A DNA stretch of 64,000 nt from Mytilisepta virgata (taxonomy: Eukaryota > Mollusca > Bivalvia > Mytilida > Mytilidae). Under the pieces are notes generated by a model that ran no database searches, had not been told where the DNA came from, and saw only the letters and a program-made list of their open reading frames with translations. The stretch is from NCBI GenBank assembly GCA_028015205.1, contig JAPWFG010000074.1, positions 61,001 to 125,000 on the forward strand, written 5' to 3'. A program made the position numbers and the translations under genes. Positions 48,180-56,698 of the stretch are shown piece by piece; position 1 is the first letter of the stretch, and the number at the start of each line of letters is the position of its first letter.

Positions 48180-48399
48180 TTTTTAATTTCCGAATGAATA
48201 TTCGGAAGTTACGAATGGTCATTCGGAAGTTACGAATACATTATTCCAAATCGTTCCAAATCTTCCTTCCGAATCACTATTTGTAAGTAATTCGGAAAAG
48301 GTTCCAATACTCCGAATGGTCACTCGGAAATTAAGTATTCGTAAATTCCGAATGATAATTCGTAATTTCCGTGTGCAATTCGGAACTCTGTGGTACGGG
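48180..48399. repeat. Element 2 right subterminal array and terminal inverted repeat
   Basis: About eight ATTCGGAA/TTCCGAAT words in both orientations lie within 220 bp, ending in the terminal repeat 48375-48399 (GCAATTCGGAACTCTG ... TACGGG). The block ATTCGGAAAAGGTTCCAATA at about 48290 is shared with the right end of element 1. Confidence 0.78.
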
Positions 48400-49045
48400 A
48401 ATGTAACTTGTTTATGTATGTACGTGAATTGACTACACAGTCGATGTAAACGACAAACGGAATTTTTATGAAATTTCTGAGTTTTGTAATGTACAAAATA
48501 GTGTACGTGAATGCATAATTTTGGTTGCGGAATGCAAATTGACGCATGTCTATTAAACTATTGTTAGTTTGTAATGTAAATTGTAGCTATATGGTAAATT
48601 CGTGTATTTGAATTTTTATTAGGTTCTAGCCTTCAGACGTAGAACAGCATTTCAGTGAAGGAGTGGTTCCCTAGTTTACTAAAAATGGTGCCGATTTCCG
48701 GTCGACATAATTGACGAATAATGTACTCAAAACAGTGAACTTTTTGTACCAGTGTACAACGACATGTCCGTTTATCTATTCAGGAAAGTGACTAACTGTG
48801 ATCTATTTATCCTTAGTATTATACCCGTATTTTGGTATTGTTTCCACTGATCTTCATATTTACCGGAAACGTGAGAAGACGGCGTACGGCGACGTTGTAG
48901 GAAGATTGAACAGTGATATATATATTACTTTTTAACGGCCGTACATGCTGTAAAATATGTTTTTTTTTTGTTTTTGTTAATTAAATTAAATTTTCATATT
49001 TAATTTGAATATTTATATCATTTTATATTTTCTTGGCACTGATTG
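48400..49045. other. Interval between element 2 and the LINE fragment, no gene
   Basis: No recognised feature. Slightly less AT-rich around 48640-48900 (CCGGTCGACATAATTGACG; GGCGTACGGCGACG). Confidence 0.45.
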
Positions 49046-49440
49046 TAGACTAATCCACCCGTCCGTCCGTGACAGTGTGGAAGTGATCACTTTCCAATTA
49101 TTTTGGAAAATCGTTTTCCCTCTTCCTCTGAGAGAGTTGCTCGCTTGAAAATTGACAAGGCCAATTGGCCTCTGTTCGAGCAACTCTGTCGAGATGAACT
49201 GAAGAAAGAGACTTACTAATGTTATTAATCCAAAACAATCAAGCAAACCCTGGTTCGATGACAACTGTGAGGAAGCTAAGAAACACAGAAAAAAGGCCGA
49301 ACGACGGTTCAACGTGAATCCAACCTCTGACAATCTCAGTAATGTTCGTATGTTCCATGCTAAAGCACGTCGCACATTTCAACAATAGAGACGCAAGTCT
49401 TGGCGAAACTTCGTCTCTGAAATAAGCCATATAATAGTAT
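49046..49440 (+). pseudogene. Decayed LINE (non-LTR retrotransposon) ORF2 fragment
   Basis: The plus-strand translation gives CGSDHFPIILENRFPS, with the SDH-type C-terminal motif of APE endonucleases, then RLKIDKANWPLFEQLC. After a frameshift and stops it continues KPWFDDNCEEAKKHRKKAER and AKARRTFQQ, a stop, and RRKSWRNFVSEI. This is the endonuclease to reverse-transcriptase linker typical of Jockey/I/CR1-group LINEs. Stops at about 49217 and 49387 and a frame change show it is dead. Its 3' part merges into the right inverted-repeat arm. Confidence 0.75.
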
Positions 49441-49840
49441 GGTTAGGTACGTTTATTGAATGCGACTAACGGCAAATGGATTATCGTCATTTAATGGAAA
49501 GCAAGAAAAGCATTTTTCAAAATCAAAAAAATTGTTGCCTTAAACAATTAATGGAAAGGTTTGGAAAAACTGTTTGATACATTTGTATCTCCTAAATTTA
49601 TGTACTTTATGTCCATAAATTTGTGTGGTCTTTCATAACATGAAGATGAGGACAAACATTAGTTGTTTCACTTACATAGTGTACGTTTCTCGTAGAATAA
49701 CTGCATATGGCACTACATTCACCAGACTGGCATGATACACGGTTTCTGATGTAAAAAATTCTGTGCTGAAGTAGATGGAATAATCAGGTTTCATTATTTC
49801 TTTGAAAATCTTCTATGGCCGCATTTGATGTTTATAGAAT
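49395..49840. repeat. Right arm of the long inverted repeat, inner part
   Basis: Reverse complement of about 1810-2176. It is interrupted at 49840 by the LTR retrotransposon and resumes at 59199. Confidence 0.85.
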
Positions 49841-50723
49841 TGTGACGAAAGAGGTTTTTGTCTGTGTTGTGTGTTAGAACTTTGTGACGTAGGCGACCAA
49901 CAAGACGATTATTGACAGTTGTTACAGTTGATGCTCGTATTTATGTTGTTATTGTTTGTCTCTTGACATATACATCCAATTGACGACAGACACTAAAGTT
50001 CAGGCCCTTTTCTACAGCAACTCCCAGTAGCATGATATAGTAGAGAGTTTCTGGTCACATAAAATAAATGGATCCTTGTATAGTTAGACAACTTGCTCTC
50101 GCAAGAAAAAGAGTCAGTGTTAAAATAAACTTGTATTAAGAAAACATGTCAATATTCACACAATTGAACAATATGGCCCTGATTCGCAGATCAGTTCTAT
50201 AACAACGGACGGTATATTTTACATAAATCCCAAACAGTTGAATAATGAATAAAATAACAGAGCTCTACATTAACATAAAGTCTCAATGGTATGGAGTTAC
50301 TCATTGTTGAAGACTCGTCTTTTTATACATAATAGGTGACTAACCTATTTTCCTTGAAGGTCATTTTCTGATGAAATATATTCTGATGCAATATATCCTG
50401 ATGCAAGATATATATATTTGTGGGAGTCCCACTGGGACACCTCTAAGGACCCAGTGTCCCTACGGGACTACCTTGTCCAGGAGTCATTCAAAGGAGTAGT
50501 TATTACAGTAACAGCTAATGACCTTGACACTAAATGACCTAATATTACAACATCTGTGCCATAAATCAATAATCTGATGAAATAGGCCACTGATACTCTA
50601 ACCCCTGTTGAGATATACCAAAATTAACCTAGCAGAAATATATATGATGAAATTATGAAACAAAATAGTGACTTACATGAACTTTATGAAAAATGGAGGT
50701 GGTTGTACGAAAATTTCATTACA
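49841..50723 (-). repeat. 3' LTR of the retrotransposon
   Basis: 883 bp, the same length and almost the same sequence as 58316-59198. Minus-strand flanks: purine tract on its 5' side (50724-50736), GAAT duplication on its outer side. Confidence 0.95.
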
Positions 50724-50736
50724 TTGCCCCCCACTA
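50724..50736 (-). other. Polypurine tract
   Basis: On the minus strand, AGTGGGGGGCAA directly precedes the 3' LTR. This is the expected site of plus-strand DNA priming. Confidence 0.7.
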
Positions 50737-51473
50737 AGCCCTGAACTTCCACTGTTCAGAAAAACATTTTATCAAAAACAAATCATGATTGATATGTGAA
50801 ATTCAAAAATAAATTTTTGACAAGCCGAGGTAAGTATTGATGTGATATGCACTATTATGTACATGTAAAATATAAAAAAAAAAAAAAAAAAATACAACCG
50901 TTACAAAATAACATAAAATATATAAAAAAAAATGATCCTGAACACATATTGGCGGTTCTTGGCAAAAATTGGTATATCAGAATAATATTGGTTTGTTCCC
51001 TGAACATGACTAGATCAGAAAAAAAAAATATATAAATGTAAACGTATACACTTACCAAAAATATTAGATAGCAAATGCGAATAAAAAAAAAAATATATAT
51101 TTATAAAAAGAAAATTAAAAAAAAAATTTTCCCTTTAGGATTTCAAAACAAAATGGACAACCTCTGTGTCCGTATTATGCATATGGCACTATATAAAAAA
51201 AAAAAACGACGTAAGATAATTACGAAAAATAATTATGTATATGTTTACAATATAAGGGTCCGTAAAGGACTCCTTTTACCTGGGGTCCATTATGGACTCC
51301 CCCAGGAGAGGTCCCAATAGGTACCAACTCCTGCATACATGTACATTATACAAAAACAAAATAATTAAAAAAAAATAATAATCATAAATCAACACATTGT
51401 ATATCAATAAGTTTTGCAATTTAACTCTACCACTACGAAATAATATACAGACAAATTCACGCACACTACCATG
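50737..51473 (-). other. Retrotransposon 3' non-coding region
   Basis: A/T homopolymer-rich, without a long frame. It contains a strong imperfect palindrome at 51279-51306 (CCTGGGG ... CCCCCAGG around TCCATTATGGA). Short open frames here are shadows. Confidence 0.55.
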
Positions 51474-52250
51474 TTAGTCCATATCCTCATCCGAATTATT
51501 GTCACTTTCATCAATCCTGACGACCGATGGCCCTGGTCTCTCACTGGAATTTACATCATTCATGTGAGCTCTGACTTGAGCTAGAAAATATCTTAAGAAC
51601 TCTTGCCACGGAAATGTTTTCGAATCGTAATGCATGCTTGTATTGATGTGCTGTTCCCTCCTTATCACAACTTTTCCTTCTTGGTCGATATGCTTTTTCT
51701 GAATCAGAGTTAAATTGATCAATTCTATGTCTTTGTCCTTGTCAATTTCGTACACCTCCTCTTCTTTTTTATCACTAGTACTCTTGTCACTACCACTATT
51801 CACGTTTATACGAATGTTCTCATATTTCGGAATTTTCCTTTTTTTACTGTGATTTTCATCCTCAGAATCATCACTTTCTATTGTCACTCTTCTTCCGTCA
51901 GATCCTGCTTCCCTTTTCTGCTGTTCATTTTCAGCTACATCATCATCATCCACATTAAAGTCATTGTCATTCGCCTCTAAGTCACTTCGATCCTTTCTAA
52001 TGAATTCCGTCCCTAATGCTACTTCGTAGGCTGCCTCTTTAGAGTATTTATGGTCAGACACCAAGTGTTCTCTTAACTTCTCCCTCCTAAAGAAGTGCAA
52101 GTCACAATCTGCGCATGAAATTATCTTTACTTTACAACTATGAAACTGATTGTTGTGCCTCCTCAGATTCCTCCTGTTACCAAACTCAATTTTGCAGATC
52201 CTGCAAAATGGGGCGTCCCGAGGCATTTTGCCTTTACCCTTTTTGTCCAT
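51474..52250 (-). CDS. Retrotransposon ORF3, two C2H2 zinc fingers
   Basis: A 258-codon frame from ATG 52250 in the place where some Ty3 elements carry env. It has no signal peptide or membrane segment, so it is not env-like. Finger 1 is C16-C19-H32-H37 (FCRICKIEFGNRRNLRRH) and finger 2 is C46-C49-H62-H67. The rest is highly charged: an acidic stretch near 95-110 (DDDD...EN), a basic patch SKKRKIPK near 135-142 and an acidic tail. It overlaps the end of pol by 88 bp in the -1 frame. It could be made as a pol fusion by frameshift at 52258-52264, from its own ATG, or be a captured host finger gene. The role is unknown; nucleic-acid binding is plausible. Confidence 0.75.
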   Translation of the reverse strand: MDKKGKGKMPRDAPFCRICKIEFGNRRNLRRHNNQFHSCKVKIISCADCDLHFFRREKLREHLVSDHKYSKEAAYEVALGTEFIRKDRSDLEANDNDFNVDDDDVAENEQQKREAGSDGRRVTIESDDSEDENHSKKRKIPKYENIRINVNSGSDKSTSDKKEEEVYEIDKDKDIELINLTLIQKKHIDQEGKVVIRREQHINTSMHYDSKTFPWQEFLRYFLAQVRAHMNDVNSSERPGPSVVRIDESDNNSDEDMD

Positions 52251-55200
52251 TTTCTCTTTTTTTTTTTTGTTGAAACACTAAGAATATAATCCCTGAACTT
52301 TCTAGGAATTTGGATTTTTCGCCGTAACCTTTGCGCATTTGTCTCACGCATATCCGGTAGTATTCTATTGGCGGAACTATTCCGGACTCCTATGTAGTCC
52401 CGTAACTTTTCCGGAGGGTCCCCGTCATTACTATTGGATGGAATATCAGCTTCTAGGTCAGTGACCGGCACATTTTCAGCATCTCTTTGATCTTCACCGC
52501 CAATTGGGTTTTCCACAAATTCCTCGTGCGGCGACAGCCTATCCTCATCACTTTTATGTGTCAAAGTTGACATTGTACTAGAAATAAACCATGGGAATTG
52601 TTTCTGACCGAGATAAGGTTTAAGATTATCACCATGAACAATAACAGGTTTCGAATTTTTAGAGTGTTGAATTTTGAACAAAACGTCACTTAATCTTTGA
52701 ACAATAATCCAGGGACCAGAATAATCTCGTTGAATTTTTAATTTTCTCCCTACTACATTTTTCCTCTGATTGCGCCAAACTAAATGTCCAACTTCATAAT
52801 TTTTACTACGTACGGAATTATCATATGCCGATTTCTGTCTCTCTGCAGCACTCCCGAGTTGCTCCCGAGCTAAAGAATGAATTTGTTGTAAATTCTTCTG
52901 CAAATTCAGGACATATTCAGTAGTATATTCTTCGTCAATTTCTACTTCATCTTGTAAAATTTGTTCCGATATAAAATCCAACGGGAATTTCATTTCTTCA
53001 CCATATACCATTCTATGTGGGCTCTGACCCGTGCTCTCATGGGGTGTTGAATTATAAACCATAATAACAGAGTCCAAATAGTCGTCCCAGTCTCTTTGAT
53101 GAATTTTGATATATTTGGATAACATATTATTGATTGTTCTGTTCATTCTTTCGACCATTCCGTCTGATCTCGGATGTAACGGTGTTGTTCGAGTTTTCTT
53201 AATGTCTAAAAATTTACAAAGTTCTTGAAATAACTGGCTTTCAAATTGTCTCCCTTGGTCAGTATGTAGCTCCCCGGGGGTCCCGTAACGTTTTATCCAT
53301 CCTCTAAACAAGGCATCCGCAACTGTTGTCGCTTGCATATCAGGAATAGCATACGCTTCTGTTAGTTTTGAAAAATAATCGGCAACAACAAGAATATATT
53401 TGTTTCCATTCTCACTCATAGGAAATGGCCCCGCAAGGTCGGCTGCTATCCTCTGGAAACTCATGCCTGACTTGTATATTTTCATCCTGTGTCGTTTCTT
53501 AAAAGCTGGACCTTTCCTTTCCCCACAAATGTCACACATGTCTATATAATCCCTTACAGTTCTTTGCATTCCAATCCAAAAATATGGCGACAATTTTGCT
53601 TTCTCATAAGTCTTTTTGACTCCCTGGTGTCCCGCAGTTCTGGCATCGTGTAGATAAAACAGTATGGCACTTAATAATGAAACAGGAGCACATATTTTCC
53701 ATCTAAATCTTTCATTCTTGTCCTCCCAATGTATGCACAAAACATTATTATGAACCTCAAGTAGCTCCCATCTTGCTATGTATGCTCTAAATTGTCTACT
53801 CTCTCCACTTATCTCTTCCCAAGTAGGTTTTTCTTTATTTTCTAGCTTTAATTTTAAGATTTTTCCAATAACTTCATCTTCATCTTGTTTAAGGCGTATA
53901 TTTTCTTTATCGTTTAAGTCCTCTGTTGGTATCGACTTCTGCTTAGCTGACTTAGGTCTGTTGGGCTTCCTCCCCCTTCTTAATATCGGAGCTCCTCCTG
54001 GAGCTTCTTCTGGTGTTTCAGCTTGACTCCTTATATCGGGAGTCCGACTCCCTCGAGTAGGAGTATGATCTCGATTCTCTTCATCAGATTCAGAATCATC
54101 TACCAGCATGCCTACAAATTCAGTTGGTTTCTCTTCTTTCATATTCTTTATCTCTGTCGTTTTTGGTCCATTATACTCGAAATCCCAAGGCATTTCACAT
54201 TGTTTGCAGACGTCGCCGCCCGGTGTTACAAGTCTGGACATAGCATCGGCGTTTCCATGCTTGGCGCCCGGTCGGTGTTGTATTTCAAAATGGAATTGAC
54301 TGAGCTGTTGTATCCATCTGTGTATCTGTCCGTCTGGCTCCTTAAACTTCTGTAGCCAAGATAACGAGCCATGGTCTTTTCTGATGAGAAATTTTCGTCC
54401 CAACAAGTAGTGCTTGAAATATCTGGTGAAATATACAACAGCTAACATCTCCCGTCTTGTCACACAATAATTCCTCTCTGGTTTATCTAGGCAACGACTC
54501 CCGTATGCTATGACTTTCTCTCTGCCTTCCTGTACCTGGGAAAGTACTGCTCCTATGGCGTATGCGCTCGCATCAGTGTCTAGTATGAATTGACTCCCGT
54601 TGGCTTGTGGGAATGCTAAAATGGGAGCACGCATTAATCTATCTTTAAGTTCTTGGAAACTCTTATCACAATCATCAGACCAACTGAACTTTTTGTCTTT
54701 TCTCGTTAGATCAAACAGTGGTTTGGCAATCTTGGAAAACGACTGTACATATTTACGATAGTAGGAGGCTAGACCCAAGAAACTCCTAGTCTGTGTCACA
54801 GTTTTCGGACATGGCATATCTCTAATAGCAGCAATTTTAGCTGGATCGGTTCTTATTCCAGATTTGGATACAACATGGCCCAGGAACGATACCTCTTTCT
54901 GTAATAGGCAACATTTCTTAGGTTTTAATTTCAATCCAGCTTTTGACAACCTGTCAATCACCTTCTGTAGATTCTCGAGATGATTTGAAAACGACTTTCC
55001 ATATACAACAATATCATCAAGATATAGAACAGCTATCTCCCACTGAAGTCCCGTTAAGGTCTTTTCTATTATCCTCTCAAATGTACTGGCTGAATTACAT
55101 GAACCAAATGGCATTGTAGTGTACTGGTATAGGCCGCCTCTAGGTGTTGCAAATGCAGTCTTTATTTTATCTTCTTCAACCATTGGCACCTGGTGATAGG

Positions 55201-56698
55201 CCATATCTAAATCTAAAGATGAAAACCATTCAGCTCCCACTAGGGCATCTAAATTCTCATCAATTCTGGTCAGTGGATAAGCATCCTTAACCGTCTTTTC
55301 GTTTAACTTTCGATAGTCAATACACATCCTCCATGTCCCATCCTTCTTTTGAACCATTACAGTCTGCGATGACCAAGGGCTGTTAGACTTTTCGATTAAC
55401 CCTTTCTCTTCAAGTTTTTTTATTTCTTCTTCAAGAGCTTGTCTCTTATACAAAGGAATTCTTCTTGGTGGTTCTCTCACAGGCTTTTCATCTTTCAGTT
55501 GTATCTTATGTACTCCCATATTAGTTCTCCCGACTTCTCCTGGCCTGGCAAAACATCTTTGATTATCCATGAGAAACTTCTTCAGCCTTTTACATTGTTC
55601 GTGATCTAAATTCTCTTTTCCTTTTAGAAAAACAGGTAACATATATTCTGGTAACTCTCCTTCTTCATCAACGAACACTTCTTCAACTTCATCATCTTCT
55701 TCTTGTGCCTGGACACGTAGATTAACTACTGGTCCTATTCGACACACTGGCGTAAATATCGCCATATGTGTATGCTTATACACCCTCACATCATCTGCTC
55801 CAGGGTTGTATACTCTAGCATAAACAACTTCATTAGCTGCATCTACTAAGGTTTTTGCTAATGCAAGTCCGTGGCGTTCCATGAATGGACGCTCTGGGGT
55901 CAAAATCCCAAGGTGACTTTGCCCGCAGGTCCTTGTACAGAGAGCTGACTTTATTATTGCCTCCTGTTTCGCTGGCACTAGTACAGTCTCCAAAGCTATG
56001 ACTCTAGCTGTCTCTGTAGAGGACATAGAGTCCCTTAAGGGTACTCTACTCCCTTTTATGACAAATGTTGACTCATCATGGTCCCAATGGCATCTGTACT
56101 TAGTTATGAAGTCTTCACCAATTAAATTATGCCGAACTACTCCAACAACAACTTCATGGGGGTAGATGGTATCACCAAAGGCAATGTTCATCAGTGCTTG
56201 GCCATAGCACTTTAAACTGTGTCCACTGGCAGTAATATATCTACTATCCACTTCCTCCAATACAGGTTTATCAGGGATCAAGTCAAATGTCTGTTTGGTT
56301 ATGAACGTACTTCTGGCTCCCGTATCTATCTTCCAATGAACTGGCGCTCCTCCAACTTGTCCTCGCACCATCATTCCTGGTAATCTGCTAATTGTTTCTT
56401 CTGGCGCTCTGACCCTCCAGTGGGGTTCCACTGAGGATCCCTCTCCTGCTCCCAAAGACTTCAACTCCTCTTTACTGGAATCACTATCATTGTACTCTTT
56501 TGACTTCTTTCTTTTCCACTTCCTGTGGAATACCAATTTGTCGAAATGCATTTCATTAAAATTAGGCCTTTCTTCCTTCACGACCGGTACGGGGCCCTCG
56601 GCACCGGTCTCTTCTAGTTTAACGGCTTCTGTGGAGGGCTCCCAGGGGCCACCCTTGTAGGACCCCCAGGCTCCTGCCGGCTCTGGTCTTGAATCCAT
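52163..56698 (-). CDS. pol: Retrotransposon Pol polyprotein (protease, RT, RNase H, integrase)
   Basis: A 1,511-codon frame, -1 relative to gag, overlapping it by 85 bp and probably entered by frameshifting at 56617-56623 rather than from its first ATG. Aspartic protease: IDTGARSTF, catalytic Asp near 125. Reverse transcriptase about 400-620: SSLDLDMAYHQVP (first Asp pair near 495) and YLDDIVVYG (559-567). RNase H about 700-825: ILDTDASAYAIGAVLS and HGNADAMSR. Integrase zinc module H1017/H1024/C1055/C1058, core D1087, D1146 and E1183 (DLAGPF, HTDQGRQFES, HPRSDGMVER), then a GPY/F-type module (YSGPWIIVQRLSDVLFKIQ, about 1326-1344). No chromodomain was seen. All catalytic motifs are present and no stop interrupts. 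The C-terminus crosses an A12 tract that may shift into ORF3. Confidence 0.95.
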   Translation of the reverse strand: MDSRPEPAGAWGSYKGGPWEPSTEAVKLEETGAEGPVPVVKEERPNFNEMHFDKLVFHRKWKRKKSKEYNDSDSSKEELKSLGAGEGSSVEPHWRVRAPEETISRLPGMMVRGQVGGAPVHWKIDTGARSTFITKQTFDLIPDKPVLEEVDSRYITASGHSLKCYGQALMNIAFGDTIYPHEVVVGVVRHNLIGEDFITKYRCHWDHDESTFVIKGSRVPLRDSMSSTETARVIALETVLVPAKQEAIIKSALCTRTCGQSHLGILTPERPFMERHGLALAKTLVDAANEVVYARVYNPGADDVRVYKHTHMAIFTPVCRIGPVVNLRVQAQEEDDEVEEVFVDEEGELPEYMLPVFLKGKENLDHEQCKRLKKFLMDNQRCFARPGEVGRTNMGVHKIQLKDEKPVREPPRRIPLYKRQALEEEIKKLEEKGLIEKSNSPWSSQTVMVQKKDGTWRMCIDYRKLNEKTVKDAYPLTRIDENLDALVGAEWFSSLDLDMAYHQVPMVEEDKIKTAFATPRGGLYQYTTMPFGSCNSASTFERIIEKTLTGLQWEIAVLYLDDIVVYGKSFSNHLENLQKVIDRLSKAGLKLKPKKCCLLQKEVSFLGHVVSKSGIRTDPAKIAAIRDMPCPKTVTQTRSFLGLASYYRKYVQSFSKIAKPLFDLTRKDKKFSWSDDCDKSFQELKDRLMRAPILAFPQANGSQFILDTDASAYAIGAVLSQVQEGREKVIAYGSRCLDKPERNYCVTRREMLAVVYFTRYFKHYLLGRKFLIRKDHGSLSWLQKFKEPDGQIHRWIQQLSQFHFEIQHRPGAKHGNADAMSRLVTPGGDVCKQCEMPWDFEYNGPKTTEIKNMKEEKPTEFVGMLVDDSESDEENRDHTPTRGSRTPDIRSQAETPEEAPGGAPILRRGRKPNRPKSAKQKSIPTEDLNDKENIRLKQDEDEVIGKILKLKLENKEKPTWEEISGESRQFRAYIARWELLEVHNNVLCIHWEDKNERFRWKICAPVSLLSAILFYLHDARTAGHQGVKKTYEKAKLSPYFWIGMQRTVRDYIDMCDICGERKGPAFKKRHRMKIYKSGMSFQRIAADLAGPFPMSENGNKYILVVADYFSKLTEAYAIPDMQATTVADALFRGWIKRYGTPGELHTDQGRQFESQLFQELCKFLDIKKTRTTPLHPRSDGMVERMNRTINNMLSKYIKIHQRDWDDYLDSVIMVYNSTPHESTGQSPHRMVYGEEMKFPLDFISEQILQDEVEIDEEYTTEYVLNLQKNLQQIHSLAREQLGSAAERQKSAYDNSVRSKNYEVGHLVWRNQRKNVVGRKLKIQRDYSGPWIIVQRLSDVLFKIQHSKNSKPVIVHGDNLKPYLGQKQFPWFISSTMSTLTHKSDEDRLSPHEEFVENPIGGEDQRDAENVPVTDLEADIPSNSNDGDPPEKLRDYIGVRNSSANRILPDMRETNAQRLRRKIQIPRKFRDYILSVSTKKKKRKWTKRVKAKCLGTPHFAGSAKLSLVTGGI
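52258..52270 (-). promoter_or_regulatory. Candidate pol/ORF3 -1 frameshift site (A12-G)
   Basis: On the minus strand pol reads ACA AAA AAA AAA AAG, giving the heptamer A_AAA_AAG in the zero frame. A -1 slip leads directly into the zinc-finger frame a few codons before its ATG. An 8-bp hairpin (GCAAAATG/CATTTTGC, 52224-52231 with 52203-52210) lies about 26 nt downstream, farther than typical. The tract could equally be an ordinary indel hotspot that broke a fused frame. Confidence 0.5.
56582..56623 (-). promoter_or_regulatory. gag-pol -1 ribosomal frameshift signal
   Basis: The minus strand has the slippery heptamer G_TTA_AAC at 56623-56617, exactly in the gag frame and immediately followed by the gag stop TAG (56616-56614). 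Seven nt after the heptamer begins a 7-bp stem, GACCGGT (56609-56603) with ACCGGTC (56588-56582), whose 14-nt loop contains GCC...GGC that could extend it. Slipping by -1 continues in pol (VKLEETGAE). G_TTA_AAC is a known functional slippery heptamer, and position, phase, spacing and stem all agree. Confidence 0.85.

Larger units (their letters stand above)
30196..48399. mobile_element. Element 2: CACTA/EnSpm-like DNA transposon with transposase and BEN genes
   Basis: The ends are 30196-30220 and the reverse complement of 48375-48399, agreeing at 22 of 25 bases and starting CCCGTA. No target duplication is visible (CCG on the left, AAT on the right). Subterminal ATTCGGAA clusters lie at both ends. 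The gene content and order equal element 1: transposase on minus (32079 to above 37526), BEN gene on plus (39223-47687). The proteins are clearly homologous but diverged, so the two elements are different families or old relatives, not a recent duplication. At 18.2 kb with no internal triplication this is the better model of the family's normal structure. Confidence 0.82.

Noticed and set aside
51474..52250. Envelope gene of an endogenous retrovirus-like element
   Set aside because: The frame has no signal peptide, cleavage site or membrane anchor; it encodes two C2H2 fingers.
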